Below are positions 51,372 through 60,230 of a stretch of 64,000 nucleotides of DNA, piece after piece; within the stretch, counting starts at the first letter, position 1, and the number at the start of each line of letters is the position of its first letter. The position numbers and the translations under genes were made by a program. Source of the DNA: Bordetella parapertussis (GTDB lineage Bacteria; Pseudomonadota; Gammaproteobacteria; Burkholderiales; Burkholderiaceae_B); NCBI GenBank assembly GCA_945897365.1, contig CAMDFD010000015.1, positions 1 through 64,000 of the forward strand. The letters run 5' to 3'. The notes under the pieces are model-generated. The model saw nothing but the letters and a program-made list of their open reading frames with translations. It was not told the origin of the DNA and did no database searches.

Positions 51372-52904
51372 TCAGGAAGAGCAACTGACCTCAATTTTGC
51401 TCGCCCAATGCGGCGGTAAAGCCGCATAACGTTCCATCCCTGCTCGCGCCGAAAACGGGGCTGCCAGCAAGTCCATCATGTTTTCTAACTCTGAGAAATC
51501 ACCGCGTTGCGTGGTCTCAATCACCTGTTGAGCGAGATAGTTACGCAAAACGTAGAGAGGGTTGACCGCAAGCATGTCCGAAACGCGCTGCTGCCAGGGC
51601 GACGATTCGAGTGCGACTCTGTCGCGATAACGCATCAACCAAGCCCCAGCCGCCTCTCGATCGACGAATAAATCAACAAAAGGTTGCAGCGAGCCCGACC
51701 CATCCCCGACCGTACCGCCTAAATCAAAGGCCAACTGGCCTGGGGTCGCCTGAGTCAAGCCAGGCGCAAACGCAAGTTGGCGAAACGTCATTGAAAAATC
51801 CGCATGACTCGCCTGCATCACACTCCAAAGGTCATCGATCAGCACTTCATCCCCTGCTTGCCACGTCTTGAGACCTAATTTTTTACTCATCTGAGTCTGC
51901 ATGGCATTGAGAAAGGTCGGCTCGAAAGCATCCAAAGCATTTCTTAATGCCTCGGCATCCGGCACAATCGAAAACAGACTATTGGCCAGCTGATAGAGAT
52001 TCCAGTGGGCGACCGAGGGTTGAGCATGCCAGGCATAGCGACCGTTTGTATCAGTATGGTTACAGATGTGTCGTGCATCAAAACCATCCATAAAACCATA
52101 AGGCCCATAGTCAAGGGTCAGACCCAATATCGACATATTGTCTGTATTCATCACCCCGTGACAGAAACCAACCACTTGCCAGTTCGCCATCAGCAGTGCT
52201 GTACGTCGAACAACTGCTTCTAAAAACCTCACGTAACGAGCTTCGGGCGTCTCTGTCATACCCGGGGTGGCACTCAGGCACTCCGGGTAGAAACGCTCAA
52301 TCACATAATCCGCTAATTGACGCACCAATTCGGGTCGTTTGCGTGAGGCCCAGTGCTCAAAAGAACCAAAACGCACAAAACTAGGCGCAACCCTCGCCAC
52401 AACCGCCGCGGTTTCCACTGTTTCGCGCATCACGGGATTGTCCGCAGAAACCAGTGACAAAGCGCGAGTCGTGGGAATTCCCAAGCCATGCATCGCTTGG
52501 CTCGCAAGATACTCACGCACGGAGGAGCGCAAGACCGCACGACCATCCCCCATTCGAGAATATGGGGTCATCCCAGCGCCTTTAAGTTGCAACTCCCAAT
52601 TTCCATTGGGGCCGACGATTTCGCCGAGCAAATGCGCACGCCCATCTCCAAGCTGACCTGCCCACACACCGAACTGATGACCGCTGTAGACGGCAGCCAG
52701 CGTCTCCCCACCTGGTAAGGGGTCTGAACCACTGACAATGGATAAAAACGCAGGGTCATCGAGATCAAGCGCACTCAAGCCCAAAAGAGAAGCCACGTCT
52801 AAATCCGCATGAACAAGACGCGGGTTTTTAAGAGGCGTTGTCGCAAGCTTGGTATAAAAATCCATCCCAAGCGCGGCAAAACTATTTTGTGTTTGTACCT
52901 TCAT
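51372..52904 (-). CDS. selO: SelO family protein AMPylase
   Basis: Pseudokinase-fold enzyme that transfers AMP to proteins (YdiU/UPF0061). The 510-residue protein contains LAAVYSGHQFGVWAGQLGDG, NWELQLKGAGMTPYSRMGDG, AVLRSSVREYLASQAMHGLG, and FCHGVMNTDNMSILGLTLDY (nucleotide/metal Asn-Asp), all conserved. The C-terminal Cys (SCSS) of selenoprotein O is mirrored by a Cys in the last residues. It starts four bases inside the DUF2069 gene stop. Confidence 0.94.
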   Translation of the reverse strand: MKVQTQNSFAALGMDFYTKLATTPLKNPRLVHADLDVASLLGLSALDLDDPAFLSIVSGSDPLPGGETLAAVYSGHQFGVWAGQLGDGRAHLLGEIVGPNGNWELQLKGAGMTPYSRMGDGRAVLRSSVREYLASQAMHGLGIPTTRALSLVSADNPVMRETVETAAVVARVAPSFVRFGSFEHWASRKRPELVRQLADYVIERFYPECLSATPGMTETPEARYVRFLEAVVRRTALLMANWQVVGFCHGVMNTDNMSILGLTLDYGPYGFMDGFDARHICNHTDTNGRYAWHAQPSVAHWNLYQLANSLFSIVPDAEALRNALDAFEPTFLNAMQTQMSKKLGLKTWQAGDEVLIDDLWSVMQASHADFSMTFRQLAFAPGLTQATPGQLAFDLGGTVGDGSGSLQPFVDLFVDREAAGAWLMRYRDRVALESSPWQQRVSDMLAVNPLYVLRNYLAQQVIETTQRGDFSELENMMDLLAAPFSARAGMERYAALPPHWASKIEVSCSS

Positions 52905-53374
52905 GCTGAGTCCGATTTTTGTTCTGTCGTGATAGGTGTGAGTGCCTGCCCTGAGCGTTCTTGAGCCTCAGTCTGGGCTTTAAGCTGTTTGGCATAGCGT
53001 TTAGCAGGCCTGACATAAAACAAGGCCGCCAAGAAAAAAACAGAGGAAAGAACAATTTCTAGCCAAGCCATCAAGATCGAAGGTCCTGGGGGATCGGACA
53101 TCGCCCTGACCACGCCCTCCATGAGGTAAACAAGAACCAACATGGACGCCCACTGAATCGTGTAAAGACTCCCCTTTGAAACGCCGCGAAACGCAAAGGT
53201 TAGAGGCAGCGCCTTTAGGAAGAGCAAGGTCCCGCCCGGGCGTAAAGGCGCGAGCCAGATCTCCCAGAGCAGGCATAATAAAAATAAGGCGAACAACGAC
53301 ACCATCGCGATGCGCTGCAGCGCAACATTAAGTGTGGGGCGAGGGTGAATCAAAGGGGGTTCATTGAGCTTCAT
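52901..53374 (-). CDS. DUF2069 inner-membrane protein
   Basis: About 157 residues with four hydrophobic segments: AMVSLFALFLLCLLWEIW, LKALPLTFAFRGVSKGS, TIQWASMLVLVYLMEGVV and LEIVLSSVFFLAALFYVRP. The order matches DUF2069 (Pro-Leu-Arg-Pro-Gly after helix 1, YLMEGVVRAMSDPP, LYTIQWASML). Function unknown. The ATG at 53374 is the family-like start; the frame to 53485 runs through the divergent promoter. It overlaps selO by four bases. Confidence 0.88.
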   Translation of the reverse strand: MKLNEPPLIHPRPTLNVALQRIAMVSLFALFLLCLLWEIWLAPLRPGGTLLFLKALPLTFAFRGVSKGSLYTIQWASMLVLVYLMEGVVRAMSDPPGPSILMAWLEIVLSSVFFLAALFYVRPAKRYAKQLKAQTEAQERSGQALTPITTEQKSDSA

Positions 53375-53457
53375 ACTGCTATTATCGCTCGGGCAAGCAG
53401 CAAAAATCCTGTGAACCCCTGCTGGCTTGTCAACAGCGTAAGGAGCTGTATTTTTTT

Positions 53458-54768
53458 GTGAAGACGCAACCCCCCTCTTCGACAAGTCTCCAACAACGTC
53501 TCAAGGTATGGCGTGAGGTGATTTTATCGAGTGCGAAACGCTTGGGCCAAGTCGATGCCTTTGACTTGGCGGGCAGCCTCACCTTTACGACTGTGTTGGC
53601 GATTGTCCCTCTTTTAGCTGTGGCGCTTGCATTGTTTACAGCCTTCCCGCAATTCCATGATTTCAGCGACGCACTGCAGGCTTTTTTGACCAATAGCCTG
53701 ATGCCCCCTGTCATTTCAGAAAATGTCATGTCTTACCTGAACGACTTTGCTAAACAGGCCAGTCGACTCACAGCGATTGGCGGCAGTTTTTTGGTGATCA
53801 CCGTACTTCTCTTGATTCTCTCCGTCGACAAAGCGCTCAACGAAATCTGGCGTGTCACAAAACCCCGTGGCATCGGTCAGAGGCTCTTGGTTTACTGGGC
53901 ACTGTTGACCCTTGGCCCGCTCATGACGGGCGCGAGCCTCTGGGCAACCGCACTCCTTGCTCGCGAATCCTTCGGCGTGATCGCTCAAATACCCGAACTT
54001 CTGGAATTCACACTGAAGGTCTCGCCTTTCTTTGTCAGTGCCGCCGGTTTTGCCGCACTGTTCGTGATTGTTCCGAACACCAAAGTCACCCCGCGTGATG
54101 CCATCATTGGCGGACTGTTGGTCGCAGCGCTATTAGAGATCATGAAGCTTGGCTTTGCTTATTATGTCTCGCAAGTTTCCACCTATACGATGATTTATGG
54201 CGCTTTCGCCGCACTTCCAGTTTTTCTAATTTGGGTGTATCTGTCGTGGCTCAGTGTGCTCTTTGGCGCCATTGTCGCGGCGAATCTGCCCTATTTTCGT
54301 CATGTTCGCGCACGCGGCCTCAACCAATCAAATGACGCTTTTAACGAAGCGCTTAGCATCCTGCGTTTACTGGATCAATCCCGTACACAAAGTACGTCGG
54401 GCCTGAGTATCCGATCGTTGTCTGAAACGCTTGAGCTCACTGAAGATCAAATAGATAAAACGCTCGCTTCACTACAAGACCTTGGCTGGGTCGCCCAGGC
54501 ACAGGTTCGCAAGCGAGAGGTGTGGGTGCTTGTCTGCAATCCAAGTACAACGAGCGTCAATCCTCTGATCAAGAGGCTTTTAGTGAATCGCAGCCCCCTC
54601 AAGTTGGAGGAAAATCCTGCGCTTAAACAAGCATTGCTTGTTTATTTAAAAGATAATCAAGATTCAATCTTGGCGGATGTGCTGCTGCAAAATGACAAGT
54701 CTGACACCCTGACCGTACAATCAGATAAAAGCAGCACAAAGGAGACGCATCATGTTACAGGTCAGTGA
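53458..54768 (+). CDS. YihY/BrkB-family inner-membrane protein
   Basis: A 436-residue membrane protein: six helices in the first 290 residues, with AFDLAGSLTFTTVLAIVPLLAV, LLILSVDKALNEIWRV, and IYGAFAALPVFLIWVYLSW, as in YihY. After about residue 300 there is a cytoplasmic winged-helix-like tail (SIRSLSETLELTEDQIDKTL), also common in betaproteobacterial members. The old RNase BN name for this family is not supported. The start is a GTG at 53458. It overlaps the next CBS gene by 17 bases. Confidence 0.9.
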   Translation: MKTQPPSSTSLQQRLKVWREVILSSAKRLGQVDAFDLAGSLTFTTVLAIVPLLAVALALFTAFPQFHDFSDALQAFLTNSLMPPVISENVMSYLNDFAKQASRLTAIGGSFLVITVLLLILSVDKALNEIWRVTKPRGIGQRLLVYWALLTLGPLMTGASLWATALLARESFGVIAQIPELLEFTLKVSPFFVSAAGFAALFVIVPNTKVTPRDAIIGGLLVAALLEIMKLGFAYYVSQVSTYTMIYGAFAALPVFLIWVYLSWLSVLFGAIVAANLPYFRHVRARGLNQSNDAFNEALSILRLLDQSRTQSTSGLSIRSLSETLELTEDQIDKTLASLQDLGWVAQAQVRKREVWVLVCNPSTTSVNPLIKRLLVNRSPLKLEENPALKQALLVYLKDNQDSILADVLLQNDKSDTLTVQSDKSSTKETHHVTGQ

Positions 54769-55213
54769 AATTCTGCGCGTGAAGGGCCATACCCTTTTTA
54801 CCGCCTCACCCGATACTTCCGTTATTCAAGCGCTCGAGACCATGAGCGAACGAGACATCGGGTCACTTGTCATCATGGAGCGCGGTCAATTGGTAGGTAT
54901 GCTGACGTTTCGCGAAATTATTCGGCATGTTAATAGTAATCATGGTGCGGTGGGCGCCACCTCAATTCGCAGCATTATGGATGCCAAACCTGTCTGCGTG
55001 TCTCCCGATACCGCCGCTGACGTAGTGCAGCGTCTCATGCTCGAAAACCACTCGCGTTATATCCCTGTGATGGATGACACGGTATTAATGGGCGTGATTT
55101 CCTTTTACGACATGGCTCAAGCAATCGTTGCAGCACAAAAATTTGAAAACTCCATGCTGAAAGCCTACATACGAGACTGGCCCGACGAAGAAAAACCAGC
55201 CCCGAACGCCTGA
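54752..55213 (+). CDS. Tandem CBS-domain protein
   Basis: A 153-residue protein with two CBS motifs: ILRVKGHTLFTASPDTSVIQ to GQLVGMLTFREI, and AKPVCVSPDTAADVVQRLM to VLMGVISFYDMA. CBS pairs usually bind adenosine nucleotides. It overlaps the YihY-type gene by 17 bases in another frame, so coupling is likely. Confidence 0.92.
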   Translation: MLQVSEILRVKGHTLFTASPDTSVIQALETMSERDIGSLVIMERGQLVGMLTFREIIRHVNSNHGAVGATSIRSIMDAKPVCVSPDTAADVVQRLMLENHSRYIPVMDDTVLMGVISFYDMAQAIVAAQKFENSMLKAYIRDWPDEEKPAPNA

Positions 55214-55230
55214 GGGACTCAGTTGCTTTG

Positions 55231-56259
55231 TCAGGCGACAAAGGAATCAAGGGGCTGAAATCCACCGATCTCAGACCATGCGCGGCGAATCAAGTGAGCG
55301 TCGTTGGTATTGAGTAGCTTTGAGTCAGAAAGAATTCTGCGCCACAAACGAGAACGGGGTCTACCGTTAAAAAGGCCTAGCAAAGGTCGAACGACGATTC
55401 TCAAGGGGGTGTCAAGCGCAACTTGCGAAGCGGCGTAGTCAACGAGCTGATCAATCAGCAGCGACTCCTCGAGCTGCGACTCAAAAGGCCACAACGCTAG
55501 TGACAGCTCACTCAAGACACTGGGGTTGTGCCAAGGGGCGCGACCCAGCATCACGCCATCGAAGGTTTTTAAGGCAAGCGTACAGTCTTGAACGCCCGTC
55601 AAACCTCCGTTCAGCACCACGATCGCCTCAGGAAAGTCTGCTTTAAGTCTTGCCGCATCCGCATAACGTAAAGGTGGAACCTCGCGATTGTCTTTAGGCG
55701 TTAGACCTTTGAGTACCGCATTGCGAGCATGCACGACAAAAACACGGCACCCTGTGTCGTATAGGGTGCCGACAAAGTCTCTCACAAAGCCATAGTCATC
55801 GTTGTCATCAAGCCCTAAGCGGTGTTTGACGGTAATTGGAATCCCCACGGCATCTTGCATGGCTTTGACGCAGTCAGCAACCAAGACGGGCTCTGCCATC
55901 AGACAGGCCCCAAAAGACCCTTTTTGGACGCGCTCAGACGGACAGCCGCAATTGAGGTTAATTTCGTCATAACCCCACTTTTCGCCTAACCGCGCCGCAC
56001 GACCAAGCGCTTCGGGCTCGCTTCCGCCAAGTTGCAAGGCGACGGGATGTTCTTGCTCACTGAAGTCCAAATGCCTGTGTATATCACCATGCGTCAAGGC
56101 GCCCGTCGTGATCATTTCCGTGTAAAGCCGCGCACGCGGTGCAAGCAAACGGTGAAAAAAACGACAGTGGCGATCCGTCACATCGATCATGGGGGCGACA
56201 TTGAGCCTCCAACCGCTGGAATCTTGCCCCGTCATCAGGTTTTTATCAATTGCGGACAT
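55231..56259 (-). CDS. dusA: tRNA-dihydrouridine(20/20a) synthase DusA
   Basis: FMN enzyme reducing U20/U20a in the D loop. The 342-residue protein has APMIDVTDRHCRFFHRLL, LYTEMITTGALTHGD, VALQLGGSEPEALGRAA, EINLNCGCPSERVQKGSFGA with the catalytic Cys in FGACLM, and ITVKHRLGLDD. The N-terminal pattern and the VQKGSFGACLM motif are of the DusA group. Convergent with the CBS gene, 17 bp apart. Confidence 0.95.
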   Translation of the reverse strand: MSAIDKNLMTGQDSSGWRLNVAPMIDVTDRHCRFFHRLLAPRARLYTEMITTGALTHGDIHRHLDFSEQEHPVALQLGGSEPEALGRAARLGEKWGYDEINLNCGCPSERVQKGSFGACLMAEPVLVADCVKAMQDAVGIPITVKHRLGLDDNDDYGFVRDFVGTLYDTGCRVFVVHARNAVLKGLTPKDNREVPPLRYADAARLKADFPEAIVVLNGGLTGVQDCTLALKTFDGVMLGRAPWHNPSVLSELSLALWPFESQLEESLLIDQLVDYAASQVALDTPLRIVVRPLLGLFNGRPRSRLWRRILSDSKLLNTNDAHLIRRAWSEIGGFQPLDSFVA

Positions 56260-56424
56260 GTGTCACTTTAAAACTTGGAACTGCCCAAACCGGACAATTC
56301 AAAACAACCCGCATTTTATATGCCTTGGAACCTATTGTTTAAAAACAAATCGACCAATGAGGAATCCGGCGAGGGCATCCTTGCTAAAATCGAAAGATCT
56401 CTTAATGCGCTTTACCCTACATCT

Positions 56425-57402
56425 ATGGCAGTATTTACTCAAGTCAGCGAAAATGATGCCCGTGCTTTATTGGCTGATTACGCCATCGGAGATTTCCTTG
56501 CGCTCAAGGGCATCGCTGCAGGTATTGAAAACAGTAACTTTTTCCTGACGACATCCCAGGGAGAGTATGTATTAACTGTGTTTGAGGTGTTAAAGGCCGA
56601 GCAGTTACCCTTTTACATCGAGCTGATGAATCACCTTGCTCAACAGGCGATTCCTGTCCCTCAACCTCAAACCCGTCTGGATGGCAAGAGACTCTCTACC
56701 CTCCATGGCAAGCCTGCAGCGATCGTCTCTAAACTGCCCGGCAGTTATGAAATAAAGCCGAGTGCCCTACACTGCGCGATCTCAGGCTCGACACTCGCCC
56801 GCGCGCATCTAGCGGGCAAGGACTTTGGCATTCCTCAGCCCAATTTACGCGGTCTGACATGGTGGGCCCAAACAGCCCCTACGGTATTGCCCTTTTTAGA
56901 TCAATCCCTAGCTCAGCGCTTAAAAGTTGCCCTCGCTGAACAGCAAGCGCTTGCCCTGACAGCTGACTATCTGTCACTGCCTCGCGGCCCCTCGCATTGC
57001 GACCTGTTCCGAGACAATGTGCTGTTTGCGGGAACCTATGAAGCGCCCGTCATGGGAGGATTCATAGATTTTTATTTTGCCGGGGTTGACACTTGGATTT
57101 TTGACGTTGCCGTCAGCGTCAATGACTGGTGTATCGAACACGCGAGCGGCATCTTGCAACCGGATCTCCTCAAAGCATGGCTCGCCGCATATGCCGAAAT
57201 TCGTCCCTTTACGGAAGCTGAAAGGCAAGTCTGGCCAGCCATGCTCAGAGGCGCGGCATTACGCTTCTGGATCTCTAGGCTGTATGACTTTTATCTTCCT
57301 CGACCCGCACAAACGCTCAAACCCCATGATCCTGGTCATTTTGAGCGCATATTGATCGAAAGAACAACCGGCGCAATACCCGCGCTACCTAAGGAACATT
57401 GA
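56425..57402 (+). CDS. thrB: Homoserine kinase (ThrB type II)
   Basis: Phosphorylates homoserine in threonine synthesis, using the APH-like kinase fold. The 325-residue protein starts MAVFTQVSENDARALLADY (ATG at 56425; the frame to 56275 lies in divergent promoter space). Present are GIENSNFFLTTSQGEYVLTV, LPRGPSHCDLFRDNVLF (Brenner-type catalytic Asp, Asn) and GGFIDFYFAG. Coupled to the next gene by a one-base overlap. Confidence 0.94.
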   Translation: MAVFTQVSENDARALLADYAIGDFLALKGIAAGIENSNFFLTTSQGEYVLTVFEVLKAEQLPFYIELMNHLAQQAIPVPQPQTRLDGKRLSTLHGKPAAIVSKLPGSYEIKPSALHCAISGSTLARAHLAGKDFGIPQPNLRGLTWWAQTAPTVLPFLDQSLAQRLKVALAEQQALALTADYLSLPRGPSHCDLFRDNVLFAGTYEAPVMGGFIDFYFAGVDTWIFDVAVSVNDWCIEHASGILQPDLLKAWLAAYAEIRPFTEAERQVWPAMLRGAALRFWISRLYDFYLPRPAQTLKPHDPGHFERILIERTTGAIPALPKEH

Positions 57403-58196
57403 TGCAAGCAGTCCCTTTAAAAGCACTTTCAGGATGGATGTGGGTTCGCGATGGCTGGTTGCTATTTAAAAGCCAGCCTTTAGCCTTTTTTTCTTGGGCA
57501 ATGTTCGTGAGCTTACTGTTGATGATCGCCACGATCACCCCTCCAATAGGTCCCATTTTATTTATTGTCCTGATGCCCACAGCGACCCTGCTTTCATTAT
57601 CTGCGGGACGGCATGCGACAGAAGGACGTCGGATATTGCTTGGCACCTGGATTGAACCCCTTCGTCAACCTTTAATTTTTCGTCGTCTTTTAGGGATGGG
57701 TGGGCTCTACGTCGTATTTTGCCTGCTGCTAGGCTTGGCGGTATTTATGCCCTTTTCAGGTGAGGTCACGGAAGCGCTCAGAAATGTAGAAAAAACCAAT
57801 GACTTATTGCCTTTGATGGAAGCTGTGCGAACACCGATGGTGATTTTCGCGCTCATGTATGTCGTCATGGCGGCGATCTTTTGGTTTGCGCCAGCGTTGG
57901 TCGGATGGCACGGTATTCGTATCACCCAAGCACTGTTTTTTAGTTGGATCGCCTGTTGGCGCAACAAGTGGGCATTTTTAGTTTATGGACTATGTTGGCT
58001 CGCAGTTTTTTTAGGGATCGATACTCTTGTCAGTATGCTCGAACTCATTGGCCTTTCTCCCTCTACTGCTGCGACGGTCCAGGTACCGCTCAATGTGGTT
58101 GCAACCTCGGTGTTGTACTGTAGTTTTTATACAAGCTACGTCGCCGTCTTTGACAATATCCCAGCAGAAAGCAGCGACGAAACAACTCCGGTCTGA
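57402..58196 (+). CDS. BPSS1780-type membrane protein
   Basis: A 264-residue protein with about six membrane segments, e.g. LAFFSWAMFVSLLLMIATI, LYVVFCLLLGLAVFMPF and MVIFALMYVVMAAIFWF, and the N-terminal motif PLKALSGWMWVRDGWLLFK. This is the family named after Burkholderia BPSS1780, of unknown function, which regularly follows thrB. The ATG overlaps the thrB stop (TGATG). The 3' end runs 61 bp into the opposite-strand DUF192 gene. Confidence 0.88.
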   Translation: MQAVPLKALSGWMWVRDGWLLFKSQPLAFFSWAMFVSLLLMIATITPPIGPILFIVLMPTATLLSLSAGRHATEGRRILLGTWIEPLRQPLIFRRLLGMGGLYVVFCLLLGLAVFMPFSGEVTEALRNVEKTNDLLPLMEAVRTPMVIFALMYVVMAAIFWFAPALVGWHGIRITQALFFSWIACWRNKWAFLVYGLCWLAVFLGIDTLVSMLELIGLSPSTAATVQVPLNVVATSVLYCSFYTSYVAVFDNIPAESSDETTPV

Positions 58197-58453
58197 TCAA
58201 CGTTGATTGGCAACATTTCACATACAGAGTGTGCGCTTGGGCAGTAAGCAATGCGATTAGGCATCACGCTGGGGCGCACCTCAATTACCTGACCTTGCTG
58301 ATCTAAAAAAAACACAGCGATGGGGTAGCGCATGCCAAAAGTGTGAATCGCGTTGCAGGGGGTGAGCCAAAGCACTTCTCCTTGTTTTAGAGTTGGTCGT
58401 ACAAGGAGCCCACCGGCGCGACTCAACCAGGTACTGGCTTTAATAATATTCAC
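58136..58453 (-). CDS. DUF192 protein at the end of the Tad operon
   Basis: A 105-residue protein. The GTG at 58453 overlaps the tadC stop as GTGA, so it is coupled. AGGLLVRPTLKQGEVLWLTP, CNAIHTFGMRYPIAVFFLD and the VIEVRPSVMPNRI segment are the DUF192 signatures. The function is unknown. The longer frame to 58519 overlaps tadC. Its 3' end overlaps the convergent BPSS1780-type gene by about 60 bp. Confidence 0.85.
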   Translation of the reverse strand: MNIIKASTWLSRAGGLLVRPTLKQGEVLWLTPCNAIHTFGMRYPIAVFFLDQQGQVIEVRPSVMPNRIAYCPSAHSVCEMLPINVDQTGVVSSLLSAGILSKTAT

Positions 58454-59376
58454 TGCAGCGCCATGAGCTGAACAACGACCGGAAAGCCCAAGACGATAAA
58501 CGTGCAAGGAAAAATACATAGCGCCATGGGAAACAACATTTTGACTGGCGCTTGTAAGGCCTGTTTCTCAGCGTACATCAAGCGCTGAGCTCTTTGCTGA
58601 TCTGCATACACCTGAATGATGCGTCCCAAACTGAACCCCATCGACTCTCCTTGTATGAGTGATGAAATCAACTGACGCATACTTGGAAGATGAAGTCTCT
58701 GACTGAGTTGGCGCAAGGCTTGGGTGCGAGATTGTCCTGCACGCATCTCTGCAAGCATTTTTGACCATTCTTGATGAAGTGCGCCCTCACCAACGTGTTC
58801 CAAAGCAAGCTGAACTGAGGCCTGAAGATTCAGTCCGGCATCCAGTCCCAAGCCAACCATATCTAAAAAAAACGGGAATTGACGGCTAATGGAACGAAGC
58901 CGAAGCTGATGCCTACGCATTAACCACCACAACGGCATCCACCAACCGCAACAACCGAAAGCGATCAAAGCGAAAAAAGCCGTCACCCGCAAGGCGATCA
59001 GTGAAGGCAACAAGCACCAAATAGCGGCCATCAAACACAGCACAGCAGCCACACATTGCAAAAAATAGACCTGTGAAAATGTCCAATCGCTCAAGCCAGC
59101 GCGTTCTAAGTGATTGGATATTCTCCTGCGTTGTCCCCATGTCACAGCAGGTTTAAAAGGATCACCCAAGGTTTTAGAAATTCGCCACAAAGGATGACGT
59201 TTCTTTGTCATGCTGAAAGACGTTGAAGCGATACCGTCCGACTGCTTAGCAGCGCTTTTAATATACGCGGCTGATACAGAGGAGGATTTTTTAAAAAAAC
59301 GGCTGAGCAAGGGTAATAACAAAATCGTGAATAAAAAAACGGCGACAACGGCACAGCTTGTTGCAAGATAGACCAT
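58450..59376 (-). CDS. tadC: Tad pilus inner-membrane protein TadC (T2SSF family)
   Basis: A 308-residue protein with an N-terminal TM helix (AVVAVFLFTILLLPLLSRFF), a T2SSF domain (FPFFLDMVGLGLDAGLNLQA, QALRQLSQRLHLPSMRQLIS, SALIQGESMGFSLG-type segment) and C-terminal TM helices (MLFPMALCIFPCTFIVLGFP). It follows tadB by two bases and works with it as the platform for Flp pilus assembly. Confidence 0.9.
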   Translation of the reverse strand: MVYLATSCAVVAVFLFTILLLPLLSRFFKKSSSVSAAYIKSAAKQSDGIASTSFSMTKKRHPLWRISKTLGDPFKPAVTWGQRRRISNHLERAGLSDWTFSQVYFLQCVAAVLCLMAAIWCLLPSLIALRVTAFFALIAFGCCGWWMPLWWLMRRHQLRLRSISRQFPFFLDMVGLGLDAGLNLQASVQLALEHVGEGALHQEWSKMLAEMRAGQSRTQALRQLSQRLHLPSMRQLISSLIQGESMGFSLGRIIQVYADQQRAQRLMYAEKQALQAPVKMLFPMALCIFPCTFIVLGFPVVVQLMALQ

Positions 59377-59378
59377 TG

Positions 59379-60230
59379 TTAAACCTCAATCGTCAAAATG
59401 CGACGTAACCAAACAATCCCCAACACCTCAAGCAACAATACGATACCCAACATACATTGACCGGTAGTACTCAAAAACATTAACTGAACTGAGTCAGGAT
59501 CAATGAGGCTCAGAGCCGCCAACAACAACAGTGGCAAGGCGCCCATGACCCAAGCTTGCATTTTTCCTTGCGCCGTTAAAACATGGATCTTGCCATTGAC
59601 ATGCTGTCGCGCACGTAGGTTTGCAGATAAGCGCTCTAATAGATCAGCGAGTGAACCGCCCGACGCATGACCGACCGCCAACAGTGCAGTGACTAACTCT
59701 ACGCTTTCAGTCGGCATTCTTTGGTTGAGTGCATCTAAAGCCTGATTTAATGGCAAGCCCATGCGATGTTCTCTCAAGACTAAACTCAGTTCCTGTGACA
59801 TCGGCGCAGGCGCATCCTCAGCATAGTTTTTAAGCGCAATACCTATACTCGCGCCAGAGCGCAACGCACCCGCGATCGCTGTCAGTGCATCTGCCCATTG
59901 CGCATCGAAACGTTCCATGCGACGACGAAGCGCCGCAGTCAAGATGACCCTCGGTAGCACGAGGGTCAATGCGCTCAATACCAAGGCAAGCACCACACTA
60001 CCGCTAAATAACCAGACTGCTAACCCCATCGTAAAAGAGAGACAACACAACGCCTGCCACAAATGTGTCGTATCGATAAAGACAAACAATTCGGACAAAC
60101 TCGTTTGAGCATGTTCTGTCACGGAACTGCGATAGCGCGTCCACGCAAGGTTTGCGAGATATTGAATCAGCCAACACGCGATCGCGACAGAGAGGCAAGA
60201 AAATAGCAACCCGACATAAATCATGCGCAA
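59379..60230 (-). CDS. tadB: Tad pilus inner-membrane protein TadB (T2SSF family)
   Basis: A 283-residue protein with TM segments (YVGLLFSCLSVAIACWLIQ, FSGSVVLALVLSALTLVLP), the T2SSF domain (FDAQWADALTAIAGALRSGA, LVLREHRMGLPLNQALDALN) and a C-terminal hairpin of helices. Its start overlaps the cpaF stop by ten bases. Confidence 0.9.
   Translation of the reverse strand: MRMIYVGLLFSCLSVAIACWLIQYLANLAWTRYRSSVTEHAQTSLSELFVFIDTTHLWQALCCLSFTMGLAVWLFSGSVVLALVLSALTLVLPRVILTAALRRRMERFDAQWADALTAIAGALRSGASIGIALKNYAEDAPAPMSQELSLVLREHRMGLPLNQALDALNQRMPTESVELVTALLAVGHASGGSLADLLERLSANLRARQHVNGKIHVLTAQGKMQAWVMGALPLLLLAALSLIDPDSVQLMFLSTTGQCMLGIVLLLEVLGIVWLRRILTIEV

Noticed and set aside
53374..53458. Longer N-terminus for the DUF2069 protein through the divergent promoter
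   Set aside because: The extra residues are unlike the family and would leave almost no promoter for the YihY-type gene.
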